This document shows positions 52,110-61,237 of a DNA stretch of 64,000 nt, piece after piece. The stretch is from contig CACZFF010000019.1 of NCBI GenBank assembly GCA_902780385.1, positions 1 through 64,000 on the forward strand, written 5' to 3'. The notes under the pieces are model-generated. The model was not told the DNA's origin and searched no databases. It was given only the letters and a program-made list of their open reading frames with translations. A program made the position numbers and the translations under genes. How positions within the stretch are numbered: the stretch's first letter is position 1; every line of letters starts with the position of its first letter. Origin of the DNA: an uncultured Lachnospiraceae bacterium. Lineage in GTDB: Bacteria > Bacillota > Clostridia > Lachnospirales > Lachnospiraceae.

Positions 52110-52158
52110 AAAAAGAAGCATGACCGGATTTTTAACTGAGCGGTCATGCTTCTTTTTT
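52109..52158. terminator. Bidirectional terminator between the hydratase and TPM-protein genes
   Basis: AAAAAAGAAGCATGACCG and CGGTCATGCTTCTTTTTT are perfect 18-base arms around 14 bases, serving both convergent genes. Confidence 0.93.
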
Positions 52159-52253
52159 GAAATAACAACTAAAATAATAAAACAAGATGCTGTCGAGATG
52201 TGTCGGGATGCCGCTTCAAGCCGGGCGGGTCTGCGGCTGCAAAACGTTATACC

Positions 52254-54422
52254 TTAAAAGTTTCTTCCGGAGCCGGAGTGGGAACTGCCGCTGGAACCGG
52301 AATATCCGCCGGAATAGGAGGAGTGGCCGCCGGAGGAGCCGCCGGAAGAGCGGTTTTCTTTGGGCCGGGGTGAATACTGCTTGCTGACTGTGGTGTCTAC
52401 CAGGGTATCGTGTACTTTTCTGATCTTCAGGCTTCCGGGGACCAGGTAGGCATCTGCATCCTCCCTGATCGCCGGTGTTGCCATGCGGGCTTTTGCGCGA
52501 GCCAGGGATGATCCGCCGAAGATCAGGCCTGCCAGCATCTCGAGGATGGTGAAGAAGCCCCAGGAAGCAGAGGACCTGGGTACCCGGCCGGTCTTGAGCA
52601 TGTGGTCGGAGAAGTCCAGCCAGCGTTCGGCTGCGCCGTAATAATCCTGGCTGAGGACCAGGTCATTGACACGGCTCTTGAGACGGCTCTCATTGACCTC
52701 GGTGAATTTTTTGAGACCCTTGCCGTAGGCCGCGACTCTTGTGTCGCCGGAATAGGACGGGCACTTGAAAATGGTCAGCTGCAGGCCGTCATAGTTGTCT
52801 CCGAAGCCGTATCCCTTGACTTTCCAGAATTGATCTCCGTACTTATCCCGATCGAGGATTCCCTCGTTGCGGGCAGTGTGGATGACGACATCGAGACCGT
52901 ATTTTTCAGAGAGGGCGGCGGCTTTTGCAGTCAGCCGGCTGATTTCTTCGTCTGTCAGAAGGAAGGCATCGTCCACCACGCGCGGCGCGGCGTCATCGTG
53001 GAAGCGCTCGATGCTGCTTTCGGAGAGCAGAGCCCAGTCTTCAGAATAAGGGGAACCTGTCGTGTACAGGCGGCGGAAGTTTTCGATCCAGTCGGCGACG
53101 CCGGTTCCGTAGTCGCCGGCTCTCATGTACTCGTAGAGGAGGTCGTCAATCTGGTTGGCGACTGTCTCTGTGTACAGGCCCATGGTTTCGGGACCTGTGC
53201 AGCAGGCCCACCAGCCCCGGTCGCTGGGATCCATGCAGATCATGAGGCAGACGCCCTCGCGGTCATCCCCGATGCCGTAGCCGTTGAAATCGTAGAAATC
53301 CGCCGCATAGACAGAGCGGGAGAGCCCGTAGGTTGAGGTGTCTGTAAAAACGACGATGTCTTTTCCCAGCTGCTCTCGAAGCTCCGCCAGCCGGGCCTCC
53401 ATGGAGGACTCTTCTTCGTCACTGAAAATATCCGCAATGTCGACGATGCGGGGCGCGTCTGTGTCATGGTAGAAGGGGAAGGTCTGCGGCTCTTTGGGAT
53501 ACCAGGCTGGCATATCGGAGTCTTCGCCGACCCTGAGTGATTGGTCGGGTTTTTCTCCGTCCGGGAGCATGCGCTCTTTGTCAGACAGGGGGTCTCCCGC
53601 AGTGATGAGCTGCAGATCATCGTTTTCATCCCCGGTGTATGACTTTTCCTGCTGTACCTGGGATGCGGCCAGAGTCGCGCTCTCTGCAGAGGACTCCGGA
53701 TCGACGGATTCATCGCCTGTATTGCCGGCAGCTGCAGCCTGTGCGTCTGCAGTTGTCTCCACTGGGGCGGTCTCCTTGCCGCCTCCGCGCAGATAGTTGG
53801 ACAAAAAGCGGGTGCCCGCATACAGGGGACCGTATACGCCGTGTCCTTCCTCATACTTGGGAATCTCGCGCGCTGCAAACTGCAGATAGTCCTGGGGGAT
53901 GAGATCTGCTGCATCGCCGTAGGCCTCGATCAGAGCCTGGTCGGTAGATTTGACCCAGATGAGCTGGAAGCCGCTTTTGCCGGGACCGTAGCCGAATTCG
54001 CTGTTTTCGTAATAAGAAGCTGCCAGGTCTGAAAGAGTCGTACCTTCCAGATATTCGGAGGTGATGGCAAGTAGGGACAGGTCAGCCTGGTAGGTCTTCA
54101 TGAATTCCAGACAGGTCTCATCCAGCGACTTCTGCTCCTCCGGTGTCAGCTCTCCGGAGGTGTCGCTGGCCCTGTAAAAGGTTTCACTCCACATGGCCTC
54201 CGAAGCATCTTCTTCTGCTTCTGCTTCTGCGGCATAGGCTGTGACCGTTCCCGGAGGAAGAGCTGCGGCGGCAGCCGCAGCGGATAGTGCCAGGATCAGT
54301 GCCAGAAGGACAGAAGGAAGGGTAAGGCCGTGCAAAAAGATTGCACTGCCTGTCTTTTTCCTGTTTTTCCGCCGTCTGTGCTCTCCCGAAAGAGAAGCGG
54401 GCAATAATTGTCTTTTTTTCAT
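52254..54422 (-). CDS. Secreted/membrane protein with three TPM-type domains
   Basis: A 722-residue exported protein. A basic N-terminus and hydrophobic signal (LPSVLLALILALSAAAAAAA) end near AYAAEA. Three related modules of the TPM (TLP18.3/Psb32/MOLO-1; YgcG-like) family follow, at about residues 75-215, 318-465 and 490-640. The second and third start APRIVDIADIFSDEE and APRVVDDAFLLTDEE and contain DREGVCLMI or DNYDGLQLTI. A linker rich in Ala/Glu/Ser separates the first from the second. A C-terminal hydrophobic segment near 645-665 precedes a cytoplasmic stretch and a Ser/Gly/Tyr-rich tail. Single or paired TPM domains are usual; three is notable. It is downstream of the zinc-ribbon gene and likely co-transcribed. 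Function unknown; TPM proteins are linked to membrane protein repair and phosphatase activity. Confidence 0.85.
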   Translation of the reverse strand: MKKRQLLPASLSGEHRRRKNRKKTGSAIFLHGLTLPSVLLALILALSAAAAAAALPPGTVTAYAAEAEAEEDASEAMWSETFYRASDTSGELTPEEQKSLDETCLEFMKTYQADLSLLAITSEYLEGTTLSDLAASYYENSEFGYGPGKSGFQLIWVKSTDQALIEAYGDAADLIPQDYLQFAAREIPKYEEGHGVYGPLYAGTRFLSNYLRGGGKETAPVETTADAQAAAAGNTGDESVDPESSAESATLAASQVQQEKSYTGDENDDLQLITAGDPLSDKERMLPDGEKPDQSLRVGEDSDMPAWYPKEPQTFPFYHDTDAPRIVDIADIFSDEEESSMEARLAELREQLGKDIVVFTDTSTYGLSRSVYAADFYDFNGYGIGDDREGVCLMICMDPSDRGWWACCTGPETMGLYTETVANQIDDLLYEYMRAGDYGTGVADWIENFRRLYTTGSPYSEDWALLSESSIERFHDDAAPRVVDDAFLLTDEEISRLTAKAAALSEKYGLDVVIHTARNEGILDRDKYGDQFWKVKGYGFGDNYDGLQLTIFKCPSYSGDTRVAAYGKGLKKFTEVNESRLKSRVNDLVLSQDYYGAAERWLDFSDHMLKTGRVPRSSASWGFFTILEMLAGLIFGGSSLARAKARMATPAIREDADAYLVPGSLKIRKVHDTLVDTTVSKQYSPRPKENRSSGGSSGGHSSYSGGYSGSSGSSHSGSGRNF

Positions 54423-54498
54423 AATCTATATCTCCCTGTATGGACGGACAGTCATTTTAAGCGGTTTCAGAAAAGCTGCGGGAATCGCAGCCGGCTTC

Positions 54499-55635
54499 TC
54501 AGAATCCGAGCATATATTTTACGACGGAGGCAGCAAAGAGACCGCCGCCCACGATCGCAAACCGTTTCAGGAAATAGAGGAAGCTAACGCCGCTGTCTGT
54601 CGGGATATCACCAACGACCTTGCCGGTCTGGCCATTGACGGCAAAATGATAGTTTGATCCCCGGTAGGAGATATCAAACATGTAAACCGGGAACAGAATA
54701 TATTTGGCCTTTACATCCGCGTTGAGTCTGCCGCTGGTCCGGCTCACGGATCCAAAGCCTGCCGCAGCCTGCGAATCGACTATGGAATAGGTACTTTTTT
54801 TCATGCGGCCGGAGGCACGTGCGGATATATCGTCCTTTTTCTGGTCGAAACGGTCTGCCGTGAAACCTGCCAGATACCGCATGTCAAAAGGCTTTGTCTC
54901 GGCGGTATTGAAGGGCTCGAGGGAATCCATGAGACGGTCTTCGATCCTGCCGCTTGCGTCGACAGGGAGATTGTCAAAGGCAAGGGCTGCGTCGCGCACC
55001 AGCTGGTAGTGATTGGTCTGTGTGATAATATAGTCACCGCTCCTTGAAGAAGAGGAAGTCTGGGCCTTGTAGCCCAGAGTCCCTTTCACATCTCCGGAAA
55101 AGACCCAGAAGGGAACATAGACGCCGGTCACTTTTCCCATTGTGCTCTCCGAGAAGAAATGCCTGGGCAGCAGCTTCTTGTCCTTGTAGAAGTTGTTGAC
55201 AGCCGCCGGCAGATCTTTTGCATGGATCCTGAAGGGGATCACACCGTCCGGCCTCAGCTTGCCGGTCACTTTCTGGGTCAGGACAATATTGTTGCCGCAG
55301 TAGGGGCAGGTGAGTGCCATCTGCTCCGGCGGCGCGATGACTTCGGCCCCGCAGGAGACACAGTTATAGACCGGCAGATTCATGGCATTAGGGTCTGTTA
55401 CCAGATCATCGAGACTGTCAAAATCAAAGCCGCCGATCTCATCATCTTCAGCCTTGTTATCTGCTTTGGCAGGCTTTTCCTTTTCCTTGCCGGTCTCTTT
55501 TTTTCCTTGGGATTCTTTGGCTTTGGGCAGTTCTGTCTTCGTGCCGCAGTAGTCGCATACAAGCATTCCCGAAGCAGGGTCAAATCGTAGCGGAGCACCG
55601 CAGGCGGGGCATTTTTGTTCTGCAATCTGACTCAT
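54499..55635 (-). CDS. Zinc-ribbon protein with C-terminal membrane segment (TFIIB-type ribbon)
   Basis: A 378-residue protein of unknown function. The N-terminus carries a zinc ribbon, CPACGAP...CDYCGTK (about residues 9-32). A Lys/Glu-rich linker follows, then a second ribbon, CVSCGAE...CPYCGNN (about 91-115). A large domain with FSGDVKGTLGYKAQTSSSSRSGDY and YILFPVYMFDISYRG follows, and a hydrophobic C-terminus near 350-375. The ATG at 55635 (MSQIAEQKCPAC) is preferred over the more distal start because GGAGAG lies just upstream. It precedes the triple-TPM gene by 76 bases, an association also familiar from other Lachnospiraceae, suggesting a joint membrane-associated role. Confidence 0.83.
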   Translation of the reverse strand: MSQIAEQKCPACGAPLRFDPASGMLVCDYCGTKTELPKAKESQGKKETGKEKEKPAKADNKAEDDEIGGFDFDSLDDLVTDPNAMNLPVYNCVSCGAEVIAPPEQMALTCPYCGNNIVLTQKVTGKLRPDGVIPFRIHAKDLPAAVNNFYKDKKLLPRHFFSESTMGKVTGVYVPFWVFSGDVKGTLGYKAQTSSSSRSGDYIITQTNHYQLVRDAALAFDNLPVDASGRIEDRLMDSLEPFNTAETKPFDMRYLAGFTADRFDQKKDDISARASGRMKKSTYSIVDSQAAAGFGSVSRTSGRLNADVKAKYILFPVYMFDISYRGSNYHFAVNGQTGKVVGDIPTDSGVSFLYFLKRFAIVGGGLFAASVVKYMLGF

Positions 55636-55772
55636 ATTTCTCTCCTTGCTATTACAGTGTGTGCAGCAAAAGTGCTTTTTAACGATCATAAATCCGCATT
55701 AAACGGTTATTCGGTTTTCAGAGCAGATAAACTGTCTGCCCTTTCATTATATCATGAAGATGAGAGACAGGG

Positions 55773-55840
55773 GAGAGACAGGGGACGGTTCTGTGTCTCC
55801 TTTTCACGAAAAGGAGACACAGAACCGTCCCCTGTCTCTC
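55773..55840. repeat. Perfect 32-bp inverted repeat (palindromic element)
   Basis: Arms 55773-55804 and 55809-55840 are exact reverse complements around a CACG loop. Each contains GACAGGGGACGGTTCTGTG or its complement. It lies between divergent genes, overlapping the expected -35 of the rightward promoter. A partial copy of the arm start (GAGAGACAGGGG) is duplicated just to the left. Confidence 0.9.
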
Positions 55841-55849
55841 TTGCGTTAT

Positions 55850-55857
55850 GTTATAAT
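55850..55857 (+). promoter_or_regulatory. Extended -10 promoter of the sugar-sensing operon
   Basis: TGTTATAAT is a consensus extended -10 (TATAAT at 55852-55857). The -35 position falls in the right arm of the inverted repeat and has no consensus. Transcription would begin about 35 bases before the ATG at 55899. Confidence 0.55.
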
Positions 55858-55898
55858 ATATAGAATTGATTGAAAAACCCTTGATTGAGAGGATAAAG

Positions 55899-56867
55899 AT
55901 GAATTTCCGACGTCTTGTAGTGATTATAAATACGGTGACCGTACTGTTTCTGGTCGTTCTGACGGGGGCGTATATGATCCTGCGTCCGGACGGATCCGAG
56001 AACCAGAAGGAGCATTCCATCCTGATTGGCGCGAGTTATATGACCATGAACAATGAGCTCTTCGCCATCATCAACGAACAGATCGCCCACAGAGTCGAGG
56101 CGGAGGGAGACCGTTTGATCCTGCGGGATCCGGCTCTGAATGTGGAGCGGCAGGTAGAGCAGATCAACGATATGCTTGACGCGGGAATAGATGTCCTGGT
56201 CCTGACACCGGTAGACGCGGGCGGGCTGGATGAGGTGCTCGCTCGTGCCAGACAGCAGGGCGTGCGGATCATTGTTGTAGATTCCGATCTTTCCGATCCC
56301 ACGCTTGCGGACTGTACCATCGTATCGGACAACTACAGGGCAGGGGTCCTGGTGGGAGAGTATCTTCTGTCACAGACCGATCATGCGAAACTTGTGATCC
56401 TGACACACGATTCGGCAATATCGGGTGTGGAGCGAGTGAGGGGCTTTCTGGATACAGTCGAAAAAGAAGAAGGATTCCGGGTAGTGCAGGAGATTCCCTG
56501 TGAGGGCAAGCTTGAACTGGCCATGCCCCGTATGGAGGAATTTATCGAAAAGAATGTCTATTTTGACAATGTATTCTGTCTCAATGATCCGGCCTGTATC
56601 GGGGCGGCTGCGGCGCTGGACGCGCACGGTCTGCTCGATCAGGTCAATCTCTACGGCGTGGATGCTTCTCCCGACGGAAAGGCAATGATCCGGGACGGGA
56701 ACATTCAGGCTTCTGCTGCGCAGTTCCCGACCAGGGTGGGAGAGCAGGCTGCGGATACACTTTACAGGCTGCTGAACGGAGAAGAGGTCGAGTCAAGGAT
56801 CCTGGTTCCGGTTGAGCTGGTCACTAAGGAGAATGTGGAAGAGTACAGTATTGACCGCTGGCAGTAG
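55899..56867 (+). CDS. Membrane-anchored periplasmic-binding-protein-like sugar sensor (RbsB type)
   Basis: A 322-residue protein with one N-terminal TM (about residues 6-28) and no lipobox cysteine. A type I periplasmic binding protein fold of the ribose/galactose group follows: ILIGASYMTMNNELFAIINEQ, LTPVDAGGLDEVLARARQQGVRIIVVDSD, VFCLNDPACIGAAAALDAHG and LYGVDASPDGKAMIRDG. ATG 55899 follows GAGAGGA at 5-6 bases; an upstream TTG at 55866 is unlikely. There is no ABC permease or ATPase gene nearby. The next genes encode a histidine kinase and response regulator. By analogy with XylFII-LytST of Clostridium beijerinckii it probably presents sugar occupancy to the kinase. Confidence 0.85.
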   Translation: MNFRRLVVIINTVTVLFLVVLTGAYMILRPDGSENQKEHSILIGASYMTMNNELFAIINEQIAHRVEAEGDRLILRDPALNVERQVEQINDMLDAGIDVLVLTPVDAGGLDEVLARARQQGVRIIVVDSDLSDPTLADCTIVSDNYRAGVLVGEYLLSQTDHAKLVILTHDSAISGVERVRGFLDTVEKEEGFRVVQEIPCEGKLELAMPRMEEFIEKNVYFDNVFCLNDPACIGAAAALDAHGLLDQVNLYGVDASPDGKAMIRDGNIQASAAQFPTRVGEQAADTLYRLLNGEEVESRILVPVELVTKENVEEYSIDRWQ

Positions 56868-57020
56868 GGATCCGGTATGCGGGGCTTAAGGCCGGTAAGC
56901 GTAAATTGGATCATACTTGTTTCGACGGGCGCAGGACTCGTGACCGGGTCTTGAACCATATATGTTTGAAAACATGAGACCATGGCCAAAAAATGAAATC
57001 TGCAGGAGAGGAGACCGGAC

Positions 57021-58367
57021 ATGGCAGATAAATCTCTGGAATTATATCGGGACAATAATGCGGAGGATTCTACCAGTATTCTTCAGGCTCCGGGCCTGAT
57101 CCTGCTGGAAATGAAGCTGCTGAACCTATTGATCCTGCTCTATATAACGATTGTTTCCGTACACGCGCTGCGCGGTTATACTATGGACGGCAGTGCCCTG
57201 CACTTTCTGGTCGGAGCCGGTTCGGTCCCTATTATTTCCTGGAAACTGCCGGTATGTGTGGCAATACTGAGTGTCAGCCTGCTGCTCCTTCTGTCCATTC
57301 CCTGCAACAACCACCCGGAACTGGTGGGAAAGATCATTATTGAATACGGGATCGCGCTGGGTATCTGTGCTCTGACAGGCTTCGGGTATACGGGAATCGT
57401 CATGCTGCTCCTGGCGGATACCATGCGCTACAGGATCGACTGGAAAAAAAGAATTGTATATGTTACCGCCATCTGCATTGCCTTTCTGGCCATGAGCAGC
57501 AATAAAATGTTCAATCTGCTCCATGTCATTCCTCTCTCCCAGATGTGGGCTTATTTTCGCCAGGATGTCCGCAGCAGTCTCTTGTCTGTCCTGGACATGC
57601 TCAGCCTTCTCAATACCCTGGTCTTCATTCTCTATATGGTGGTCCTGACCCTGTCGCAGACCAGCGAAAAAGAGAGGATCCTGCGCCTCAACAGCCAGCT
57701 GCAGACGGCCAACCAGAAGCTGGAGGAATATGCCCAGGAGCAGGTCAGAATGACAGAGACCAGAGAGCGGAACAGGCTGGCCAGAGAGATCCACGATACC
57801 CTCGGACATTCTCTGACGGGAATCATCACAGGGATCGAGGCCTGTATCATGCTCATGGATATAGCGCCGGAAGCGACAAAAGAGCAGCTGCGCGCGATCG
57901 CACAAGTGGCCAGGAACGGGATCACGGATGTCAGACATTCTGTGAACGCGCTGCGTCCGGATGCTCTGGAGACACTGGATCTGGAGGCCGCTATCCGCAA
58001 GCTTGTAGAGGAGTCCGAAAGTTCGACCGGCGTGAAGATAGATTTGGTTTTTCCTGTAGGTCTTCAAGACCTGGACCAGGACGAAGAGGATGTGCTCTAC
58101 CGCATCGTGCAGGAGAGCATAACCAATGCGATCCGGCATGGAAACGCGACGCATATTGATGTGCGGATCGAGCGTGAAGACAATGACCTGCGGATACGGA
58201 TCGCGGACAATGGAAAAGGGTGTGATGACATTCAGAGCGGTTTTGGCCTGCATCACATGCAGGAGAGGATCGATATGCTCAAGGGAACCCTTTCTTACAG
58301 CGGAAAAGACGGATTTGTGATCGAGGCAGTTGTTCCGGTCAGAGTAGTGTCGGAGGAGGAGTCATGA
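57021..58367 (+). CDS. Sensor histidine kinase, HisKA_3 (NarL-partner) family
   Basis: A 448-residue membrane kinase with five or six N-terminal TMs (about residues 30-215), a short coiled coil (RILRLNSQLQTANQKLEEYAQEQ), and the dimerisation/phosphoacceptor motif REIHDTLGHSLTGIITGIEA with His near 257. The HATPase_c domain has VQESITNAIRHGNATHI and IADNGKGCDDIQSGFGLHHM. The lack of a large extracellular loop means that it probably senses through a partner, most simply the anchored binding protein encoded just upstream. ATG 57021 follows GGAGAGGAG. The stop overlaps the start of the response regulator by 4 bases, so the two are translationally coupled. Confidence 0.92.
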   Translation: MADKSLELYRDNNAEDSTSILQAPGLILLEMKLLNLLILLYITIVSVHALRGYTMDGSALHFLVGAGSVPIISWKLPVCVAILSVSLLLLLSIPCNNHPELVGKIIIEYGIALGICALTGFGYTGIVMLLLADTMRYRIDWKKRIVYVTAICIAFLAMSSNKMFNLLHVIPLSQMWAYFRQDVRSSLLSVLDMLSLLNTLVFILYMVVLTLSQTSEKERILRLNSQLQTANQKLEEYAQEQVRMTETRERNRLAREIHDTLGHSLTGIITGIEACIMLMDIAPEATKEQLRAIAQVARNGITDVRHSVNALRPDALETLDLEAAIRKLVEESESSTGVKIDLVFPVGLQDLDQDEEDVLYRIVQESITNAIRHGNATHIDVRIEREDNDLRIRIADNGKGCDDIQSGFGLHHMQERIDMLKGTLSYSGKDGFVIEAVVPVRVVSEEES

Positions 58368-59035
58368 TAAAAATACTGATTGCTGACGATCAGGAGCTGA
58401 TCAGGCAGAGCCTTATGATCATCCTGGATAATGTTCCCGACTTTGAAGTGGTGGACTGCGTTGCGGACGGCATCGAGGTGATGGCATCCGTGAAACAGGA
58501 TAAGCCCGATGTGATCCTTATGGATATCCGCATGCCCAGAATGGACGGCGTCGTCTGTACACAGCGTATCAAGGAACTGTATCCGGACATCAAGATCATC
58601 ATCCTGACCACTTTTGACGATGATGAATATGTCTTTAATGCCCTTAAATTCGGGGCCAGCGGCTATCTGCTCAAGGGAATCTCCATGAAAGAGCTCTCTG
58701 ATGCCATCCGCAAGGTCTATAACGGCACGGCCATGATCAATGAAGACATTGCCTCCAAAGTGGTGCGCCTCTTCTCCAGAATGGCCCAGTCAAACCTTGC
58801 GATCCAGGTGGAAGATAAACTGACAAGGGATCTAAAGCCCAACGAATGGGATGTCATCGTCCTTGTGGGGAGCGGTCTCTCCAACAAGGAAATCTCCTCG
58901 CGTCTGAACCTGTCCGAAGGAACTGTGCGCAATACTCTGAGTAACATTCTGTCAAAGCTCGAACTCCGCGACCGGACACAGCTCGCCATCTGGGCAGTGC
59001 AGACCGGCGCTGTCAACAGGCCGCTCAGGGGATAA
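58364..59035 (+). CDS. Response regulator, NarL/FixJ family
   Basis: A 223-residue DNA-binding response regulator. The receiver domain has the acidic pair DDQE, the phosphoacceptor Asp in VILMDIRMPRMDGV (about residue 54), and the switch Thr and Lys in ILTTFDDD and LLKGISM. The C-terminal LuxR-type HTH reads VGSGLSNKEISSRLNLSEGT followed by VRNTLSNILSKL (about 167-200). Its start codon lies in the ATGA overlap with the kinase stop, and GGAGGAG is close upstream. The target is not certain; the PTS operon about 1.7 kb downstream is the likely one, and an AGTGA-N5-TCACT inverted repeat lies upstream of it. Confidence 0.93.
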   Translation: MIKILIADDQELIRQSLMIILDNVPDFEVVDCVADGIEVMASVKQDKPDVILMDIRMPRMDGVVCTQRIKELYPDIKIIILTTFDDDEYVFNALKFGASGYLLKGISMKELSDAIRKVYNGTAMINEDIASKVVRLFSRMAQSNLAIQVEDKLTRDLKPNEWDVIVLVGSGLSNKEISSRLNLSEGTVRNTLSNILSKLELRDRTQLAIWAVQTGAVNRPLRG

Positions 59036-59098
59036 GCTGTTTTTGAGCGCCTGTAAATGAGCTGCAATGCAGTCGGCACACTGGATAATTAAGAAGAT

Positions 59099-60442
59099 AT
59101 GAAAGTACTATTCAATGAGTTTATGAACAGCAGATTTAAGAGGCTGGCAGCAGCCGCGGTGCTGATTCTGCTGTCGATCGTTTTAATGAGCGGGATCTAT
59201 CAGAAGTGGATTCCCCGCAAGGAGAAAAAGCTCACGGTCGGAGTCTTTGCGGGAAGCTATTGGGATATTGAGAACGGTTATTATTACCGGATCCTGGATG
59301 ATGCCATCGAGGAGTTCCAAAAGAAATATCCCGACTATGAAGTGACCTACACATCCGGAATTCTCAAATCGGACTATTCCGAGTGGCTGGCCGAGAAGAT
59401 GCTGCAGGGTGATGTACCTGATCTCTTCTTTGTCCCCGGAGATGATCTCGCCACCTTTGCCGGCATCGGGGCTCTCCGGTCACTGGACAACCTGATCGTC
59501 CTGGATCAGGATTTTGACCCGGATGTTTTTTACCCCTCCGCCTATCAGTCCGGCCAGGAGAACGGCGTTCAGTATGCCCTGCCCTATGAATGCGCCCCCA
59601 ACATGATGTTTGTCAACAAGACCATCCTGGACAGGGAGGGGATTCCCCTTCCGGATCCGGACTGGACCTGGGAGGATTTCCTGCAGATCTGCGCAAAGGT
59701 CACCCACAGTACGGACGGCAGCGGCATCGTCAACCAATACGGCATATCGGGATATTCCTGGGTGGATGCCTTCAGTACCAACGGGGTAAGGCTCTTTGAC
59801 GAGGAAGCAAGATCCTGTGATTTTACGACTGCTCAGATCGGAGAGGCGATCTCATTTCTGGAGCGTCTCCAGGCAGGCAACAGCGGTTATAATGTCTCGG
59901 GCAGAGACTTCTCCAACGGAAATGTTGCCTTCCAGCCCATGATGTTTTCCGAATACCGGGCCTATAAATCCCGGGAACTGAGCCTGAAAAAGTATTCCGG
60001 TTTCGAGTGGGAATGTATTACCATGCCCGCAGGCCCCTCCGGTGATAATATCTCCCGGCTTGACACTCTCTGTATCGGCCTCAGTTCCAGGACATCCCAG
60101 GAAAAGGCTGCATGGGAGCTGATGAAGATTCTGACTTGTGAAAAAAAGATCCAGCGGGAGATCTTTGACTATTCAGAAGGAGTCTCTCCGCTGCAGGAAG
60201 TCACGGAATCCAAGGAGACAGCCGATCTGATCCTGGAGGGGACTGGTACAGCCTTTAACATGGACACCCTTCACCGCGCTATGGAGAAGTCGGTCATACC
60301 GCCGCGCTTTACAGGATACGAGGAGGCCCTGGAGCAGGTTTCGACTGCTGTGCGGTCTATTCTGGAGAGCAATTCCAACGTTCAGATGGAGCAGATCATC
60401 TGGAATCGTACCATCAACAATTATCTGAAGACCAGAAGATAG
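59099..60442 (+). CDS. Membrane-anchored extracellular solute-binding protein, family 1
   Basis: A 447-residue binding protein of the ABC sugar SBP_bac_1 type (LTVGVFAGSYWDIENGYYYR, FVPGDDLATFAGIGALRSLD, ALPYECAPNMMFVNK, WTWEDFLQICAKV). It has an N-terminal TM helix (about residues 17-35, LAAAAVLILLSIVLMSGIY) in place of a lipobox. No permease or ATPase gene is linked, so a transport role would need remote partners. A second possibility is that it works as another ligand-presenting subunit for the kinase/regulator pair upstream, complementing the RbsB-type sensor. ATG 59099 follows AAGAAG, a modest site. A strong terminator at 60501 separates it from the PTS genes. Confidence 0.85.
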   Translation: MKVLFNEFMNSRFKRLAAAAVLILLSIVLMSGIYQKWIPRKEKKLTVGVFAGSYWDIENGYYYRILDDAIEEFQKKYPDYEVTYTSGILKSDYSEWLAEKMLQGDVPDLFFVPGDDLATFAGIGALRSLDNLIVLDQDFDPDVFYPSAYQSGQENGVQYALPYECAPNMMFVNKTILDREGIPLPDPDWTWEDFLQICAKVTHSTDGSGIVNQYGISGYSWVDAFSTNGVRLFDEEARSCDFTTAQIGEAISFLERLQAGNSGYNVSGRDFSNGNVAFQPMMFSEYRAYKSRELSLKKYSGFEWECITMPAGPSGDNISRLDTLCIGLSSRTSQEKAAWELMKILTCEKKIQREIFDYSEGVSPLQEVTESKETADLILEGTGTAFNMDTLHRAMEKSVIPPRFTGYEEALEQVSTAVRSILESNSNVQMEQIIWNRTINNYLKTRR

Positions 60443-60500
60443 GACTTGTTTTTCAGGTATGACAAATGTCATGTTAAAACAATGACAAATTTCTGACAAT

Positions 60501-60542
60501 AATGGTGACACTTGTTAGATGAACAGGTGTCACCATTTTTTT
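60501..60542 (+). terminator. Terminator between the sensor operon and the PTS operon
   Basis: AATGGTGACACTTGTT and AACAGGTGTCACCATT pair with one mismatch around AGATG, followed by TTTTTT. Confidence 0.93.
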
Positions 60543-60598
60543 ATACTTTTTTCAGAATCAGACAACACGAGATGCCGTCACAGGGATACCCCTTCCGT

Positions 60599-60613
60599 AG
60601 TGATCGCTTCACT
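60599..60613. promoter_or_regulatory. Inverted repeat upstream of the PTS operon, candidate response-regulator site
   Basis: AGTGATCGCTTCACT is a perfect AGTGA-N5-TCACT inverted repeat about 130 bases before the EIIA start. NarL-family regulators often bind such short inverted repeats. No clear sigma-A promoter is seen between here and 60742. Confidence 0.35.
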
Positions 60614-60742
60614 TTTGCTCCCTTCTTTTCTGCGATACGGATTGAAAAGGACTTTTTGTCGTTTTCATTCTTCTCTGGGGCATTTCGTGCTGTTCTGTGA
60701 GAACCGCTTCAGTAAAACCAGTACAGAAAGCGAGGTAAGTGT

Positions 60743-61177
60743 ATGAAGTATGTGGTTTTAGTCAGTCACGGGGAATTCGCACCCGGACTGCACAAAGCCG
60801 TCAACATGCTCGCAGGCGAGGAGAGAGAGGATGTCCTCTCCACCAGCCTTGTCAACGGCATGGGGGCGGATGAATTCGCGGAGAACGTCAAGCAGGTTCT
60901 TTCGGTAGTCGGCGAAGATGACGAGATCATTCTCTTTGCGGACATCGTGGGAGGCTCACCTCTTGCAACGACAGCGAATGTACTGCTGGAGACAGGACTT
61001 CTGGCAAAGACCAGAATGGTCGGCGGTATGAACCTTCCTCTGGTTCTGACCTGCGTCCTGTCTAAGGATGACGAAGAGACCTCCGAACTGATCGACGAAC
61101 TGATTGAGGGAGCCAGGGAGCAGATCAAGGAATTCACCATCCCGATGGATGACGAGGATGAGGAAGAGGACCTGTAA
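60743..61177 (+). CDS. PTS mannose-family EIIA component
   Basis: Cytoplasmic phosphocarrier of a mannose-family phosphotransferase system. It takes phosphate from HPr on His9 (VVLVSHGEFAPGL) and passes it to EIIB. The 144 residues have the IIA-Man core with FADIVGGSPLATTANVLLE and GGMNLPLVLTC, plus an acidic C-terminal tail (MDDEDEEEDL). The ATG follows GAGGTAAGTGT. It is the first of four genes in the order EIIA-EIIB-EIIC-EIID. The likely sugar (mannose, fructose, sorbose, glucosamine or other) cannot be told from sequence. Confidence 0.93.
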   Translation: MKYVVLVSHGEFAPGLHKAVNMLAGEEREDVLSTSLVNGMGADEFAENVKQVLSVVGEDDEIILFADIVGGSPLATTANVLLETGLLAKTRMVGGMNLPLVLTCVLSKDDEETSELIDELIEGAREQIKEFTIPMDDEDEEEDL

Positions 61178-61237
61178 GCAACTTTTTTCACAGCTGTCCG
61201 CAGTGCGGACGGCAGGCATATTTAAGGAGGAGTTAGT

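Noticed and set aside
60676-60691. Sigma-54-like -24/-12 element before the PTS genes (TGG-N10-GC)
   Set aside because: Only the core GG/GC and few other positions match, and no LevR-type activator gene is present; the local regulator is NarL-type.
60512-60746. Two small plus-strand ORFs in the PTS leader
   Set aside because: They start in or next to a terminator stem, overlap each other in different frames and have no good ribosome binding site.
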